A DNA stretch of 64,000 bases from Herbaspirillum huttiense (GCF_004367745.1 NZ_CP037993.1:682001-746000); one strand, 5' to 3'; counted from the first letter of the stretch, positions 8,075-17,474 are shown. The notes: a model not told the origin generated them from the sequence alone. Numbers and translations: made by a program.

Positions 8075-11056
8075 TCATTCATAATTATTTATATCGTTTG
8101 GTAATTGCTCGGCCTTGGTGCGGTTTTCCAGGATGTCCTGCACCCGCCGTGCCAGCATGTCCATCTTGAACGGCTTGGTCATCAACTGCATGCCAGTGGG
8201 CAGGTGGCCATTGCCGACGGCGGCGTTTTCCGCATAGCCGGTGATGAAGAGCACCTGCAATCCGGGCCGTGCCGCCCGCGCTGCATCGGCCACCTGGCGG
8301 CCATTGAGCCCGCCCGGCAGGCCGACATCGGTGATGAGCAGGTCGATGCGCGCCGCCGAGTGCAGAATGCGCAGCGCCGACGGGCCATCCTCCGCCTGCA
8401 GGGTGACGTAGCCGGCCTCGTTGAGCACCTCGGCCACCAGCAGGCGGATCGGGGCTTCGTCGTCCACCACCAGCACCACTTCGCCACTGCCGGCGGCCGC
8501 CGGGGCCAGGGCCGGTTCGGCTTCCTCGGTGTCCGCATTCTGCTGGTGGCGGGGCAGGTAGATCGAGACCGTGCTGCCTTGTCCGACTTCCGAATAGAGG
8601 CGCACCTGGCCACCGGACTGGCGCGCGAAGCCATAGACCATCGACAGGCCCAGGCCGGTGCCTTCACCGATCGGCTTGGTGGTGAAGAAAGGATCGAAGG
8701 CGCGCGCCAGCACATCCGGCGGCATGCCGCTGCCGTTATCGGTCACCGAGACGCAGACATACTGGCCCGCCGGCAAATCGCGCTCCTGCGCCCATTTGTC
8801 ATCCAGCCACTTGTTGGCGGTCTCGATGGTCAGGCGTCCGCCGTCGGGCATGGCATCACGGGCATTGATGCACAGGTTGAGCAGCGCGCTTTCCAGTTGC
8901 GGACCATCGACGAAGGTCGGCCACAGGGAGACGGCCGTGACCACCTCCAGCGCGATGGCCGGGCCGATGGTGCGGCGGATCAGTTCTTCCATGCCGCCGA
9001 TCAGGGCGTTGACGTTGGTGGGACGCGGATCCAGCGTCTGCCGCCGCGCAAAGGCCAGCAGCCGCTGTGTGAGCGAGGCGGCCCGTTGCGCGCTGCGCGC
9101 GGCCAGGTCGATGTAGCGGAACAGCTCGTCGCCGCGTCCCTGTACCAGGCGTACGCGCATCAGGTCGAGGCTGCCGGTGATGCCGCCGAGCAGGTTGTTG
9201 AAGTCATGCGCGAGTCCGCCGGTCAACTGGTCGATGGCTTCGATCTTCTGCGAGTGGCGCAGGGCCTCCTCGGTGGCCATCAGTTCCCTGGTGCGGGCGC
9301 TGACCTCCGCTTCCAGCGATTCGTTGATCTCGCGCAGGCGCGCTTCGCTGGCCGCCAGCGCCTGCTGGTTGCGGATGCGTTCGAAGGCGGCGCGGGTCTG
9401 TTCGCTGACCTCGCGCACGATGGCCAGTTCGTTGTCGGTCCAGGTGCGCGGCAGGTTGCTGCTGACATGAACGATGCCGACCAGTTTTTCGTGGTCGAGC
9501 AGCGGCACGTCCATGTACGACGCCACTCCGCAGGCCAGATGCTCCTGCCGCAGCGTGGCGGTGCGCACATCAGTACTGACGTCAGCGACCAGAATCACGC
9601 TGCCGCTGCGCACGGTCTGCGCGACGCGTCGCTCGTCATGCAAGGCCAGGACGGCGACGGCGCTGTCGTCCTGGTGGAAGCTCCACTGGCCCAGTTCCTC
9701 GACCTGCTGTGCAGGCCCCAGCGATTTGTAGCTGACCCAGCGTGCGGTCAGCGCATCGCCGATGATCTGGGCGGCGGCGCTGGCGATGTCGCCCAGGGAG
9801 CCGGCCGAGCGAATCGCTTCGGCCAGCCGGAACAGGGCGTGCTGGCGCGCCTCGCTGTTCTTGCGTTCGGTCACGTCGCGGGTGGTGCCGGCCACGGCCT
9901 CGACCTCGCCATCAGGCCCGAGCACGGGGAAGATGATGTAGTCATAGATGCGGCGGCCGAAGGTCCCGTTGAAGGGGACGTCGCCCCGCACCGGGCGCTT
10001 GGTGGCACGCACCTGTTCGATCTCGCGGCTGTGCATCTCGGCGTGCCAGGGCTCGTAGCCGAGCTCCAGGCAGTTCTTGCCGATGGCTTCATCCCAGGTC
10101 TTGCCCCACATCTGCAGCAAGACGCGGTTGGCGTAGGTGAAACGGTGATTGAGATCCCACGCATAGGCCAGGTCGGGCGTGGTGGAGAGGAAGGATTCGT
10201 AGAAGCGCCGTCGTCGTTCGGACTCACGCGTGAGGCAGGCCAGTTCGGCGATGGCTTCCTTCTGCACATGGATGTCGGTGGAGGTGCCGTACCAGTGCAG
10301 GATACGCCCGCTCCCGGCCTCCAGCTGCGGTTTGCCGCGCGTGAGGAACCAGCGGTATTGCCCGCGGGCATCGGCGATGCGGTGTTCGATGGCGACTTCC
10401 ATGCAGGCGCTGCGTGCGTGTTGCCAGGCCGCCATGGTGTCCGCCCGGTCCGCGGGATGGATGTGGCGCGTGATCATGGTGTCGAGGCTGGCCAGCCCTT
10501 CGTGCAGCGCCTCTCCGGTGTACTGGTGCCACTGGTCATTGATGAATTCCAGCACGCCGGCGTCATTGGTGATCCAGACGATCTGGGGGATCGCGCCTGT
10601 CATGAGGCGGAAGCGTGTCTCGCTCTCGTGCAGCTTGCGGTCAGTGCGCTGTTGCTGGAGCTGCTGGGCTTCGCGCCGGCCGGCCCGCAGGCTGACCGCC
10701 ACGCCCTGCGCTTGCGGCGTGCAGATCACCTCATACGACTGCGTCTGCCCGGCGGGGGTGTAAAGGCACTGGCGGCTCTGGCCATCGGCCAGGGTGGCGC
10801 GCAGGGCCTCTTCCAGCAGGCTGCCCGCCAGTGCCGGCCAGACCTGCCACAGCACGGCACCCGCCGTCGCTTCGCCCGACCCCGGCGATGAGCCCAGCAG
10901 CGCCCGCGCAGCGTCGTCCGCATACACCACGCGCCAGTGCGCATCGAGCGCAAGATAGGCGGCCGGGTAGCGGGCCGGCGGCGTGGCGGGGAGGAGGGCA
11001 ACGGCTGATCCGGCGGCAGGCGGCAAGGAATCAGCGCGAGAAAAATGCTCGGACAT
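8075..11056 (-). CDS. Hybrid sensor histidine kinase/response regulator with PAS and GAF domains
   Basis: 993 residues, no membrane segment seen, so probably a cytoplasmic sensor. Order: PAS-like segment (about 30-125), PAS/PAC (145-270), PAS/PAC (280-400), GAF (405-560), coiled linker, HisKA with phospho-accepting His617 in LTGGLAHDFNN, HATPase with the N box near 725-735 (LNLCINARDAM) and G boxes (DNGSG, GTGLGLS), then a receiver domain with Asp910 (LLITDVGLP). The HDFNN H-box places it with hybrid kinases of the HWE-unlike 'AHDFNNLL' class. No separate response regulator is adjacent, so the output is unknown. Start ATG 11056 has AAGG upstream. It is convergent with the second iclR gene. 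Confidence 0.92.
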   Translation of the reverse strand: MSEHFSRADSLPPAAGSAVALLPATPPARYPAAYLALDAHWRVVYADDAARALLGSSPGSGEATAGAVLWQVWPALAGSLLEEALRATLADGQSRQCLYTPAGQTQSYEVICTPQAQGVAVSLRAGRREAQQLQQQRTDRKLHESETRFRLMTGAIPQIVWITNDAGVLEFINDQWHQYTGEALHEGLASLDTMITRHIHPADRADTMAAWQHARSACMEVAIEHRIADARGQYRWFLTRGKPQLEAGSGRILHWYGTSTDIHVQKEAIAELACLTRESERRRRFYESFLSTTPDLAYAWDLNHRFTYANRVLLQMWGKTWDEAIGKNCLELGYEPWHAEMHSREIEQVRATKRPVRGDVPFNGTFGRRIYDYIIFPVLGPDGEVEAVAGTTRDVTERKNSEARQHALFRLAEAIRSAGSLGDIASAAAQIIGDALTARWVSYKSLGPAQQVEELGQWSFHQDDSAVAVLALHDERRVAQTVRSGSVILVADVSTDVRTATLRQEHLACGVASYMDVPLLDHEKLVGIVHVSSNLPRTWTDNELAIVREVSEQTRAAFERIRNQQALAASEARLREINESLEAEVSARTRELMATEEALRHSQKIEAIDQLTGGLAHDFNNLLGGITGSLDLMRVRLVQGRGDELFRYIDLAARSAQRAASLTQRLLAFARRQTLDPRPTNVNALIGGMEELIRRTIGPAIALEVVTAVSLWPTFVDGPQLESALLNLCINARDAMPDGGRLTIETANKWLDDKWAQERDLPAGQYVCVSVTDNGSGMPPDVLARAFDPFFTTKPIGEGTGLGLSMVYGFARQSGGQVRLYSEVGQGSTVSIYLPRHQQNADTEEAEPALAPAAAGSGEVVLVVDDEAPIRLLVAEVLNEAGYVTLQAEDGPSALRILHSAARIDLLITDVGLPGGLNGRQVADAARAARPGLQVLFITGYAENAAVGNGHLPTGMQLMTKPFKMDMLARRVQDILENRTKAEQLPNDINNYE

Positions 11057-11391
11057 GGCGGACCTTGATTTCTGTGGTCGCCCGATTGTAGATGAGCCTT
11101 TGTGAGGATGCTGTAGGACAAGCGGCTGACTTGCAGCCCGCTGGTTCCGAAAATGCGATCACGCTCTTCCTTGGCGCTGCCCATGGGTGCACGCGAAACG
11201 CAGCGTTCCGCCATGCGTGGCAAAGTCGCCTCATGGGACGGAAAGCGGGGTTACATCAGGCTTTTCCTGAGTTTGCGGTGTCCCGCGTCCGCCTATAATC
11301 GAAGCCCGGATGACAAATGCTTGCATGGCTGATGCCGGTCCCTCAAGGCTCCCTGGTTGCGGCGTAAAAGTAGAAAAGGCAAGAGCACAGG
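11057..11391. promoter_or_regulatory. Divergent promoter region, kinase / GGDEF-EAL gene
   Basis: 335 bases without a gene. On the plus strand a perfect TATAAT -10 box lies at 11294-11299, with a weak TTGCGG-like -35 about 15 bases before it. This would start the GGDEF-EAL mRNA with a leader of about 85 bases. No clear promoter is seen for the leftward kinase. Confidence 0.55.
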
Positions 11392-13362
11392 ATGTCTGCT
11401 TCTTCATTGATGAGCATGGTGCGCGCCTACTGGCGCGTCGGCTACGATCAGCCCGAGCTGCTGATCGCGCAGTACCGCGCGTTCTCCGGCAAGATGCCGA
11501 TGATGTACCTGATCCTGCTGATCAACAGCTGGGCACTGGCACAAACCTATTACCCGCTGGCCCCGCACTGGCTCAGCTTGTACTTCCCGGCCATGCTGAC
11601 GGTGTTGTGCGTGACGCGCCTGATCTTCTGGTGGCGCGGACGGCATGTCGACCCGACGCCCGGCATGGCCGCGGCGGCGCTCAAGCGCACCAATTTCCTG
11701 GCAACACCGATTGCGCTGAGTTTCTCGCTGTGGTCGGTGATGCTGTTTCCCTACGGCGACAGTTATGCCCAGGCCCATGTGGCCTTCTACATGGGCATCA
11801 CCGTCATCTGCTGCATCTTCTGCCTGATGTACCTGCGCTCGGCGGCGCTGTCGGTGGCGCTGATCGTCAACGGCATCTTCACGGTCTTCTTCCTCAATAC
11901 GCATATCCCGACCTTCGTGGCGGCAGCGATGAACGTGGTGCTGGTGACCATCGGCATGTTGGCCATCGTCAACAGTCACTACAACGACTTCACGCGGCTC
12001 ATCGAAGCGCAGGTCAAGACGGCGCTGCTGGGCAACGAGAACCTGCGCCTGGCCAACCTCGACTCGCTCACGCAGATTCCCAATCGCCGCAAGTTCTTCG
12101 CCCAGCTCAACGAGATCTGTACCCGCGCCACCGGCAATGGACAGCGCTTTGCCGTGGCCATCCTCGACCTCGACGGCTTCAAGGCCGTCAATGACCTGTA
12201 TGGCCACACCCATGGCGACCAGTTGCTGGTGGAAGTGGGGCAGCGGCTGACGGCCGTGTGCCTGGACGAGCGTTTCCACCTGGCACGCCTGGGCGGCGAC
12301 GAGTTCTCCATCATCATCGATGCCGATCTCAGCAATGCGGTCCTCACCGAATTCGGCGACCGTATCTGCGCCGCGCTGCGCCGGCCTTTCGTACTCTACA
12401 AGGCGACGGTGCAGATTGCTGCCTCGGTAGGCGTAGCCACCTTCCCCGACATGGCGGTGGATGCCAGCTCGCTCTATGAGCATGCCGACTATGCCTTGTA
12501 TCAGGGCAAGCGCGAACGGCGCGGTACCGTCACCTTGTTCTCGGAACAGGACAAGGCGCAGATCCAGCGCAATGCCAACATCGAGCAGGCCCTGCGACTG
12601 GCCGACTTCGATCGCGAACTGTCGGTGTTCTTCCAGCCCATCGTGCGCCTGGATGATTGCCAGCCGATCGCCTTTGAAGCCCTGGCGCGCTGGCACAGCG
12701 CCGTCAAGGGCAGCGTGGCGCCGATGGAATTCATTCCCGCTGCCGAACGCATGGGCATCATCAACCAGTTGAGCGTGATCCTGCTGAAGAAGGCGCTGCA
12801 GGCTGCGGCGAGCTGGCCGCCCTCGCTCCGGCTGTCGTTCAATCTCTCGGCCAACGACATCAACACCAGCGAAGGCATGGCGCAGATCGTGCAGGTGATC
12901 AGCTCGTCCGGATTCAATCCCGCGCGGCTGGATCTGGAAATCACGGAGACGGCGGTGCTGCAGGATCTGGAAAAATCGCGCCAGCTGGTCACGACCTTGC
13001 GTCAGCTGGGCTGTGGCATCACGCTCGATGACTTCGGCACCGGCTATGCCAGCCTGAGCCACCTGCACGCCTTGCCCCTGACGCGCATCAAGATCGACAA
13101 GAGTTTCGTCGCCGACATTGAGCACAATGCGGTCAGCCACAAGATCGTGAAGTCACTGCTCGCACTCACGCATGACATGCAACTGGCCTGTGTGGTGGAG
13201 GGGGTGGAAACGCCGGCGCATCTGCAGAGCTTGCGCGGCCTGGGGGCCATGTATGGACAGGGCTACCTGTTTGCGGTGCCGCTGGCGGCGGACCAGGTCC
13301 AACCCTGGCTGCAGGCACAGCAGGCCTCCCTGAACCCGCGCGACATTCAGTCGCACGGTTGA
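11392..13362 (+). CDS. Membrane-anchored diguanylate cyclase/phosphodiesterase (GGDEF-EAL)
   Basis: 656 residues. Five or six hydrophobic segments in residues 36-195 form a membrane sensor part, followed by GGDEF (about 220-385) and EAL (about 395-640). The cyclase motif is intact (RLGGDEF, 301-305) and so is the phosphodiesterase motif (FEALARW, EAL at 429-431; DDFGTGYAS later). No RxxD inhibitory site is visible before GGDEF, so product inhibition may be weak. It could make or break cyclic di-GMP, and which activity dominates cannot be told from sequence. A TATAAT box lies about 95 bases upstream. It stands divergent from the hybrid kinase, with which it may share signalling. Confidence 0.92.
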   Translation: MSASSLMSMVRAYWRVGYDQPELLIAQYRAFSGKMPMMYLILLINSWALAQTYYPLAPHWLSLYFPAMLTVLCVTRLIFWWRGRHVDPTPGMAAAALKRTNFLATPIALSFSLWSVMLFPYGDSYAQAHVAFYMGITVICCIFCLMYLRSAALSVALIVNGIFTVFFLNTHIPTFVAAAMNVVLVTIGMLAIVNSHYNDFTRLIEAQVKTALLGNENLRLANLDSLTQIPNRRKFFAQLNEICTRATGNGQRFAVAILDLDGFKAVNDLYGHTHGDQLLVEVGQRLTAVCLDERFHLARLGGDEFSIIIDADLSNAVLTEFGDRICAALRRPFVLYKATVQIAASVGVATFPDMAVDASSLYEHADYALYQGKRERRGTVTLFSEQDKAQIQRNANIEQALRLADFDRELSVFFQPIVRLDDCQPIAFEALARWHSAVKGSVAPMEFIPAAERMGIINQLSVILLKKALQAAASWPPSLRLSFNLSANDINTSEGMAQIVQVISSSGFNPARLDLEITETAVLQDLEKSRQLVTTLRQLGCGITLDDFGTGYASLSHLHALPLTRIKIDKSFVADIEHNAVSHKIVKSLLALTHDMQLACVVEGVETPAHLQSLRGLGAMYGQGYLFAVPLAADQVQPWLQAQQASLNPRDIQSHG

Positions 13363-13397
13363 AGCAAATCGGCGGCCTGCGGCAGCCGATTTGCTTC
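13361..13397. terminator. Bidirectional terminator hairpin
   Basis: A perfect 13-bp stem (GAAGCAAATCGGC / GCCGATTTGCTTC) with an 11-base loop lies between the convergent GGDEF-EAL and manganese catalase genes. The GGDEF-EAL stop codon is partly inside the stem. There is no T tract, so it may act as a transcript-end stabiliser rather than a classical terminator. Confidence 0.65.
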
Positions 13398-13409
13398 CAT
13401 GGATGGCAA

Positions 13410-14312
13410 TCAGGGCTTTCGGGTCTTGGAATTGACATCCTGCTCGGCCGAGCCAATCTCGGCGCCGGTCAGCGGCTCACCATCCTGGGCCGATGCGGTG
13501 CGCGCCGCCATCTGGTCCAACATGGCCTGTTCCTCTGCATTGAGCTCGACCGTGGCCTGGCCGTCGCCGCCGTCGACCGGGGTCAGTGCGTCGGCACCGT
13601 CCAGGCGTTCCCACTGTTTGCCGTCATTCCACGGTCCGGTCTGTTCACCCAGTCCTTGTGAGAGATTGACGTAGACCTTGGAGAAGCGCGGATCGCCAGG
13701 CAGCTTTCCCGGCGGGAAATTGGGGCGGATGGAATAGAGCGCCTTTTCAAACGACTTCTGGTGCGCGATCTCGCGCGTCATCAGGAAGCCCAGCGCTTCC
13801 TTCACGCCCGGGTCATCGGTGAGGTTGATGAGCCGCTCGTAGACGATCTTGGCGCGTGCCTCGGCGGCGATGTTGGAACGCAGGTCGGCGGTGGGCTCGC
13901 CGATGGTGTCGATATAGGCCGCACTCCACGGTACGCCGGCCGAATTGACCAGCGGTGCGCCAGCCCCGTAGAGCACTTGCGTGATGTGGCTGTCGTTGCC
14001 GGCGCCGGTGATTTCCTTGTAGAGGATGCCCTCTTCTTCCACGCCTTCGGCCAGCTTGCCCTTGGCCCCCTTGTTGAGCATGACGACGATGTTGCCGATC
14101 ACTTCCAGGTGACTCAGTTCTTCGGTGGCGATGTCGAATAGCATGTCCTTGCGGCCAGGATCGTCCTCGGCAATGGCCTGGGTGAAGTAGCGGCAGGCGG
14201 CAGCGAGTTCGCCTTGCGGGCCGCCGAATTGTTCCAGCATCAGATTGGCCAGCCCGGGATTGGGGCCGGCGACGCGTACCGTGTATTGCAGGCGCTTGTT
14301 GTGAGCGAACAT
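13410..14312 (-). CDS. Manganese catalase
   Basis: 300-residue non-haem catalase that disproportionates H2O2 at a dinuclear manganese centre. The metal ligands are visible: Glu35 (GELAAACRYF), Glu65 and His68 (EELSHLE), a glutamate in 'AEARAKIVYERL', and a histidine in 'EIAHQKSFEKAL'. The C-terminal tail after residue 260 is acidic and probably disordered. AAGGAG precedes ATG 14312. The gene sits beside a ZIP metal transporter read in the other direction, and the region also encodes small hydrophilic proteins, a grouping often seen among stationary-phase or desiccation genes. KatN-like proteins of other bacteria are similar. Confidence 0.93.
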   Translation of the reverse strand: MFAHNKRLQYTVRVAGPNPGLANLMLEQFGGPQGELAAACRYFTQAIAEDDPGRKDMLFDIATEELSHLEVIGNIVVMLNKGAKGKLAEGVEEEGILYKEITGAGNDSHITQVLYGAGAPLVNSAGVPWSAAYIDTIGEPTADLRSNIAAEARAKIVYERLINLTDDPGVKEALGFLMTREIAHQKSFEKALYSIRPNFPPGKLPGDPRFSKVYVNLSQGLGEQTGPWNDGKQWERLDGADALTPVDGGDGQATVELNAEEQAMLDQMAARTASAQDGEPLTGAEIGSAEQDVNSKTRKP

Positions 14313-14666
14313 GTCGGACTCCTTGTTGAGGTCGAGGGATTGAACGGGGAAAGACGCTGGACGTGATCGCTTGGTAGCGTGGCTTGAGGCGATACGTCCA
14401 ACAGAGTCTTCATGCTAGGAGGCGAGTGCTCAGCCATACCATCGGCGGGAGCGGAAAACTTGCGGTGCGCGGTAACGACGAAACGTGTCGGAGATCCTTA
14501 GCGCGGCAGCAGCCGCCGTCGGACGACCACAGGTCCGACATTCAGTGTTAGTCCGATGGAAGCCGAGGCGGAGCATCGCTAGACTCGGAGACTTTCATCC
14601 TCCTCCGTGACGGTCATCATCGCGCACGGGGGACAGGCTCAAGGACAGCACACAAGCAAGGACAAC
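14313..14666. other. Divergent intergenic region, catalase / ZIP transporter
   Basis: 354 bases without a gene. It contains a 7-bp inverted repeat GTCGGAC...GTCCGAC at 14518-14539 (eight-base loop), which could be an operator or a short hairpin. No recognisable -35/-10 or metalloregulator (Zur, Mnt) box was found. Confidence 0.5.
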
Positions 14667-15629
14667 ATGCTCAAGAAAGTCGAGCCCTCCGTGACCACAC
14701 TGACGCATCTGGCACCGCTGGAGCCGGCCGCTGCCACCGCCAACTCCTTTGCCTCTTCCACCGAAGTCGCAGGGGCGGCCGAGCAGCCTGCCGCGATCCG
14801 CTTGAGCTGGCCGATGGTGGCCGGCGGCGTGCTGCTGCTGGCGGCGCTCATCGGCTGGTGGAGCGCGCAGGATGAACGCATCTGGCGCGCGTACTGCGGC
14901 GGCATGGCCGCTGCCGCTGCAACAGCGGCGGGCACCCTGCCACTGTTCTTCTCGCGTCGCTTCTCGCCGCGCATGGCCGATTGCTGCACCGGATTCGGTG
15001 CCGGCGTGATGCTGGCGGCCTCGGTGTTCTCGCTCATCCTGCCCGCCCTGCACAGCCTGCAGGAAGCCGGGACCGGCAAGCAGATGGCCAGTCTCATCGC
15101 CGGTGCCAGCGTACTGTGTGGTGCGCTGCTGGTACTGGCCTTGCAGCGCGCCGGACAGGGTCATGATGATCTCGCGCGCCAGGCAGCCTTGCGCCGTGTC
15201 TGGCTGTTCGTGCTGACGGTCGGGCTGCACAACCTGCCTGAAGGATTGGCGGTCGGCGTGGCGTATGGCGGCGTGGCACCCGAACAGGCCTCGGTGCTGA
15301 CCTTCGGCATCGCGCTGCAGGACATCCCGGAAGGCATGATCGTGGCCACCGCCTTGCGCGGGATCGGTTATTCCCGCGCCGATGCGATCGGCTGCGGCAT
15401 CCTCTCCGGACTGGTTGAGCCGCTGGCTGCGGTGGCAGGTGCGGCGCTGGTATCGCTCTCGGCAGCGATGCTGCCGTGGGCGCTGGGCGGGGCGGCCGGT
15501 GCCATGCTGTTCGTGCTGGCGCATGAGGTGATTCCCGATCCGCACCGGCGACGCGACGCATTGGCGGCGACCTGCTGCCTCATCATCGGCTTCGTGCTGA
15601 TGATGGTGATGGACACGGCCTTGTCATGA
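14667..15629 (+). CDS. ZIP-family divalent metal transporter
   Basis: 320 residues with about eight membrane segments. TM4 has the metal-binding HNLPEG motif and TM5 the matching 'QDIPEG' motif; 'HEVIP' marks a later helix. ZIP proteins import zinc, iron or manganese into the cytoplasm. ATG 14667 with AAGG seven bases upstream is preferred over the in-frame ATG at 14607, which has no binding site. The first 55 residues are hydrophilic. Its neighbour in the opposite direction is manganese catalase, which makes manganese supply an attractive but unproven role. Its stop overlaps the next gene's ATG. Confidence 0.88.
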   Translation: MLKKVEPSVTTLTHLAPLEPAAATANSFASSTEVAGAAEQPAAIRLSWPMVAGGVLLLAALIGWWSAQDERIWRAYCGGMAAAAATAAGTLPLFFSRRFSPRMADCCTGFGAGVMLAASVFSLILPALHSLQEAGTGKQMASLIAGASVLCGALLVLALQRAGQGHDDLARQAALRRVWLFVLTVGLHNLPEGLAVGVAYGGVAPEQASVLTFGIALQDIPEGMIVATALRGIGYSRADAIGCGILSGLVEPLAAVAGAALVSLSAAMLPWALGGAAGAMLFVLAHEVIPDPHRRRDALAATCCLIIGFVLMMVMDTALS

Positions 15630-16216
15630 GGAATGCGATCATGAACGACCTCACTGTTGCCGACCAACCGGACTTCACCCCTGGGTCACTCACCTATGTG
15701 GAACTCTGGCGCGGCGCCGAAGTGCTCATCAGGAAAGCGGGCGAAGAGCAGTCCGGTTCGCGCTGGGTCTATCTGTCGGTACTGATGATGCTGTCGTTCT
15801 GTCTGGAAGCCTATCTCAACCATGCTGGTCCCTTGTTGTTCGGGGCCGGCTGGAACGAAGGCCGGCAGGCGCATGGCACGCAGGACGCCCGGAGCAAGCT
15901 GCTGTTGATCTGCGCCGCCTGCGGCGTGGAACTGGAACCACCCCGCAAGTACCGCACCGTGGCGCTGACCTTGCTGGAACTGCGTCACAGCCTGGGCCAG
16001 GCAACACAGGTACGGCTGCCGCCGCCGGGCATATCGACGGCGCGCCGTTCGCTCTCCGCCATGGCAGGCGACCCGGAGGAGCTGGCCCTCGACCCGGCAT
16101 GGAGCCCGTATTGCGAGCGCAGTGTGGTGCTCGATTACCGCGCCCAGTTGCGCAGCCTGCTGGCCAAGCTGCATGCGCGGCTGCCGCCCGAGGAGCGCAG
16201 CCCCTTGTCCATCTGA
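15626..16216 (+). CDS. Hypothetical protein, coupled to ZIP gene
   Basis: 196 residues of a protein I do not recognise. It is soluble, rich in Leu, Arg and Glu, with 'VYLSVLMMLSFCLEAYLNHAG' as its most hydrophobic part and a C-terminal helical segment 'YRAQLRSLLAKLHARLPP'. The pattern of an early helix containing 'CLEAYLN' recalls HEPN-like or RiboL-like helical proteins, but the match is weak. ATG 15626 overlaps the ZIP stop (ATGA), giving translational coupling; ATG 15641 is an alternative start. Function unknown. Confidence 0.7.
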   Translation: MRNAIMNDLTVADQPDFTPGSLTYVELWRGAEVLIRKAGEEQSGSRWVYLSVLMMLSFCLEAYLNHAGPLLFGAGWNEGRQAHGTQDARSKLLLICAACGVELEPPRKYRTVALTLLELRHSLGQATQVRLPPPGISTARRSLSAMAGDPEELALDPAWSPYCERSVVLDYRAQLRSLLAKLHARLPPEERSPLSI

Positions 16217-16335
16217 AGACGTGCGCAAAGGATGAGCGCAGCCGGATCGCTGCGACCCGCTTCCGCGCGCTGTTCACTCCAAATGCACCCCATGTGCACG
16301 TCATTCCTCTTCTTTCATCTCACCAGGAGCCCACC

Positions 16336-16761
16336 ATGCTGAACCCCGTTTTCCGACGTACCCTGTTGACCGCCACTTGCGGCAGCCTGCTGATGCTGGC
16401 CTTGCAGGCCGCACCCGTCCGTGCGGATGAGCCTACGCTCAGCATCCTCGAACCCAAGACCGGGCAGACCGTGACCAGTCCGTTCCGCGTTCGTCTGGCG
16501 GCGCATTCCATGACCACTCGCCCGGCGGGCAAGGTGGTGGAGGGCACCGGGCATCATCACCTGCTCATCAATCACGGTGCCGTGGGGAAGGGCGAAGTCA
16601 TTCCGCAGGACGAGACCCACATCCACTTGGATGACGGCCAGACCGAAACCATGGTCACGCTTCCTCCCGGCAAGTACAAGCTCACGGCTCAGTTCGCCGA
16701 TGGCGAGCACCGCTCGTACGGCCACATGATGGCGCACGGGATCAACATCACCGTCAAGTAG
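16336..16761 (+). CDS. Exported DUF4399 protein
   Basis: 141 residues with an N-terminal signal peptide (MLNPVFRRTLLTATCGSLL, cleavage near 'PVRADE'). The mature part has the DUF4399 pattern: 'ILEPKTGQTVTSPFRVRL', a histidine-rich 'GTGHHHLLINHG' and 'LPPGKYKLTAQFADGEHRSYG'. Such proteins are periplasmic and of unknown function; the histidines could bind metal. AGGAG precedes ATG 16336. Confidence 0.85.
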   Translation: MLNPVFRRTLLTATCGSLLMLALQAAPVRADEPTLSILEPKTGQTVTSPFRVRLAAHSMTTRPAGKVVEGTGHHHLLINHGAVGKGEVIPQDETHIHLDDGQTETMVTLPPGKYKLTAQFADGEHRSYGHMMAHGINITVK

Positions 16762-16810
16762 TCCTCACGAAGGACGGGCCCGTCCCGGCATGGCAAAAAG
16801 GGCCCCGCAG

Positions 16811-16918
16811 TGAACTGACCCCATGAAGTTGGACGGTCAATAGCCGGTTAAGGCCTCAAGGACTGAGTTCTGCATTGCACAGGGCTCAGTCCTTTTAATT
16901 TGCTCTTGATGCGGCGGC
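16811..16918 (-). mobile_element. Right-end remnant of an IS3-family insertion sequence
   Basis: TGAACTGACCCC...AAGTTGGAC at 16811-16834 matches the terminal inverted repeat type of IS3-family (IS150-like) elements. Reading inward on the minus strand, the last codons of a transposase OrfB follow (see the pseudogene). About 108 bases remain; no partner repeat or transposase body is in the window. Confidence 0.75.
16848..16918 (-). pseudogene. IS3-family transposase OrfB, C-terminal scrap
   Basis: The minus strand reads R-R-I-K-S-K-L-K-G-L-S-P-V-Q-C-R-T-Q-S-L then R-P-stop. 'IK.KLKGLSPV.(Y/C)RTQ' is the hallmark C terminus of IS150-group transposases. The rest of the gene is absent, so it is non-functional. 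Confidence 0.78.
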
Positions 16919-17161
16919 TCGCAGCACGGCAGCAGAGAACGCAGAGGTATCGCACCTATCTATCGAAACGATGAATGGATGCCGCCGCATCTCTTGCATC
17001 GATCAATCTGTCATCGTGTGCCTGGAGGCGGGGGAGGCGAGCCCCGGAACCAACACGGGGCAAATCACTCAATGGCTTGTTCAATGCATCGCATGTGCAT
17101 GGCCGGGCTGGAACGTCGCCCGTCGGGCGCTCTGCCATACCGGCAAAAACAGGATTCCATC

Positions 17162-17392
17162 ATGAAGAAGAAACAAGCGCTGATCGAGGGAGTGAACCGT
17201 CTCAAGGCCTCGCACGAGCAGGCGGCAGCAATCCTGCAGGGCATCGTGCATGAGGTGGTGCGGGTCAGCAAGAGTGGGGAAGGTGTACCCGAGCGGCGCA
17301 ACTTCCGCCGCTATCGCCGGGCCATCAAAGAGTTGAAACTGCAGTGCCTGCAGGTGGAGATGGTGCTGGCCGAGTTCGACCGTGAGGATTGA
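17162..17392 (+). CDS. Small basic hypothetical protein
   Basis: 76 residues, beginning MKKKQALIEGVNRLKASHEQ and rich in Lys, Arg and Glu. Helix-forming segments and an RNFRRYRRAIKEL stretch suggest an RNA- or DNA-contacting helical protein, but no family was recognised. The start at ATG 17162 has only a weak AGGA-like site. It follows the IS remnant by about 240 bases. Confidence 0.5.
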   Translation: MKKKQALIEGVNRLKASHEQAAAILQGIVHEVVRVSKSGEGVPERRNFRRYRRAIKELKLQCLQVEMVLAEFDRED

Positions 17393-17474
17393 TCTCTGGT
17401 ATTGATCAGATGAGCTTCATTGATCTGTTCACTGGATCAGTCTTCCTCCCTTGGGGAGAGAGACGAGGCACTTC

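Noticed and set aside
8105..10891. A 928-codon open frame on the plus strand opposite the hybrid kinase
   Set aside because: Antisense shadow of a kinase with all motifs in place; composition is not protein-like.
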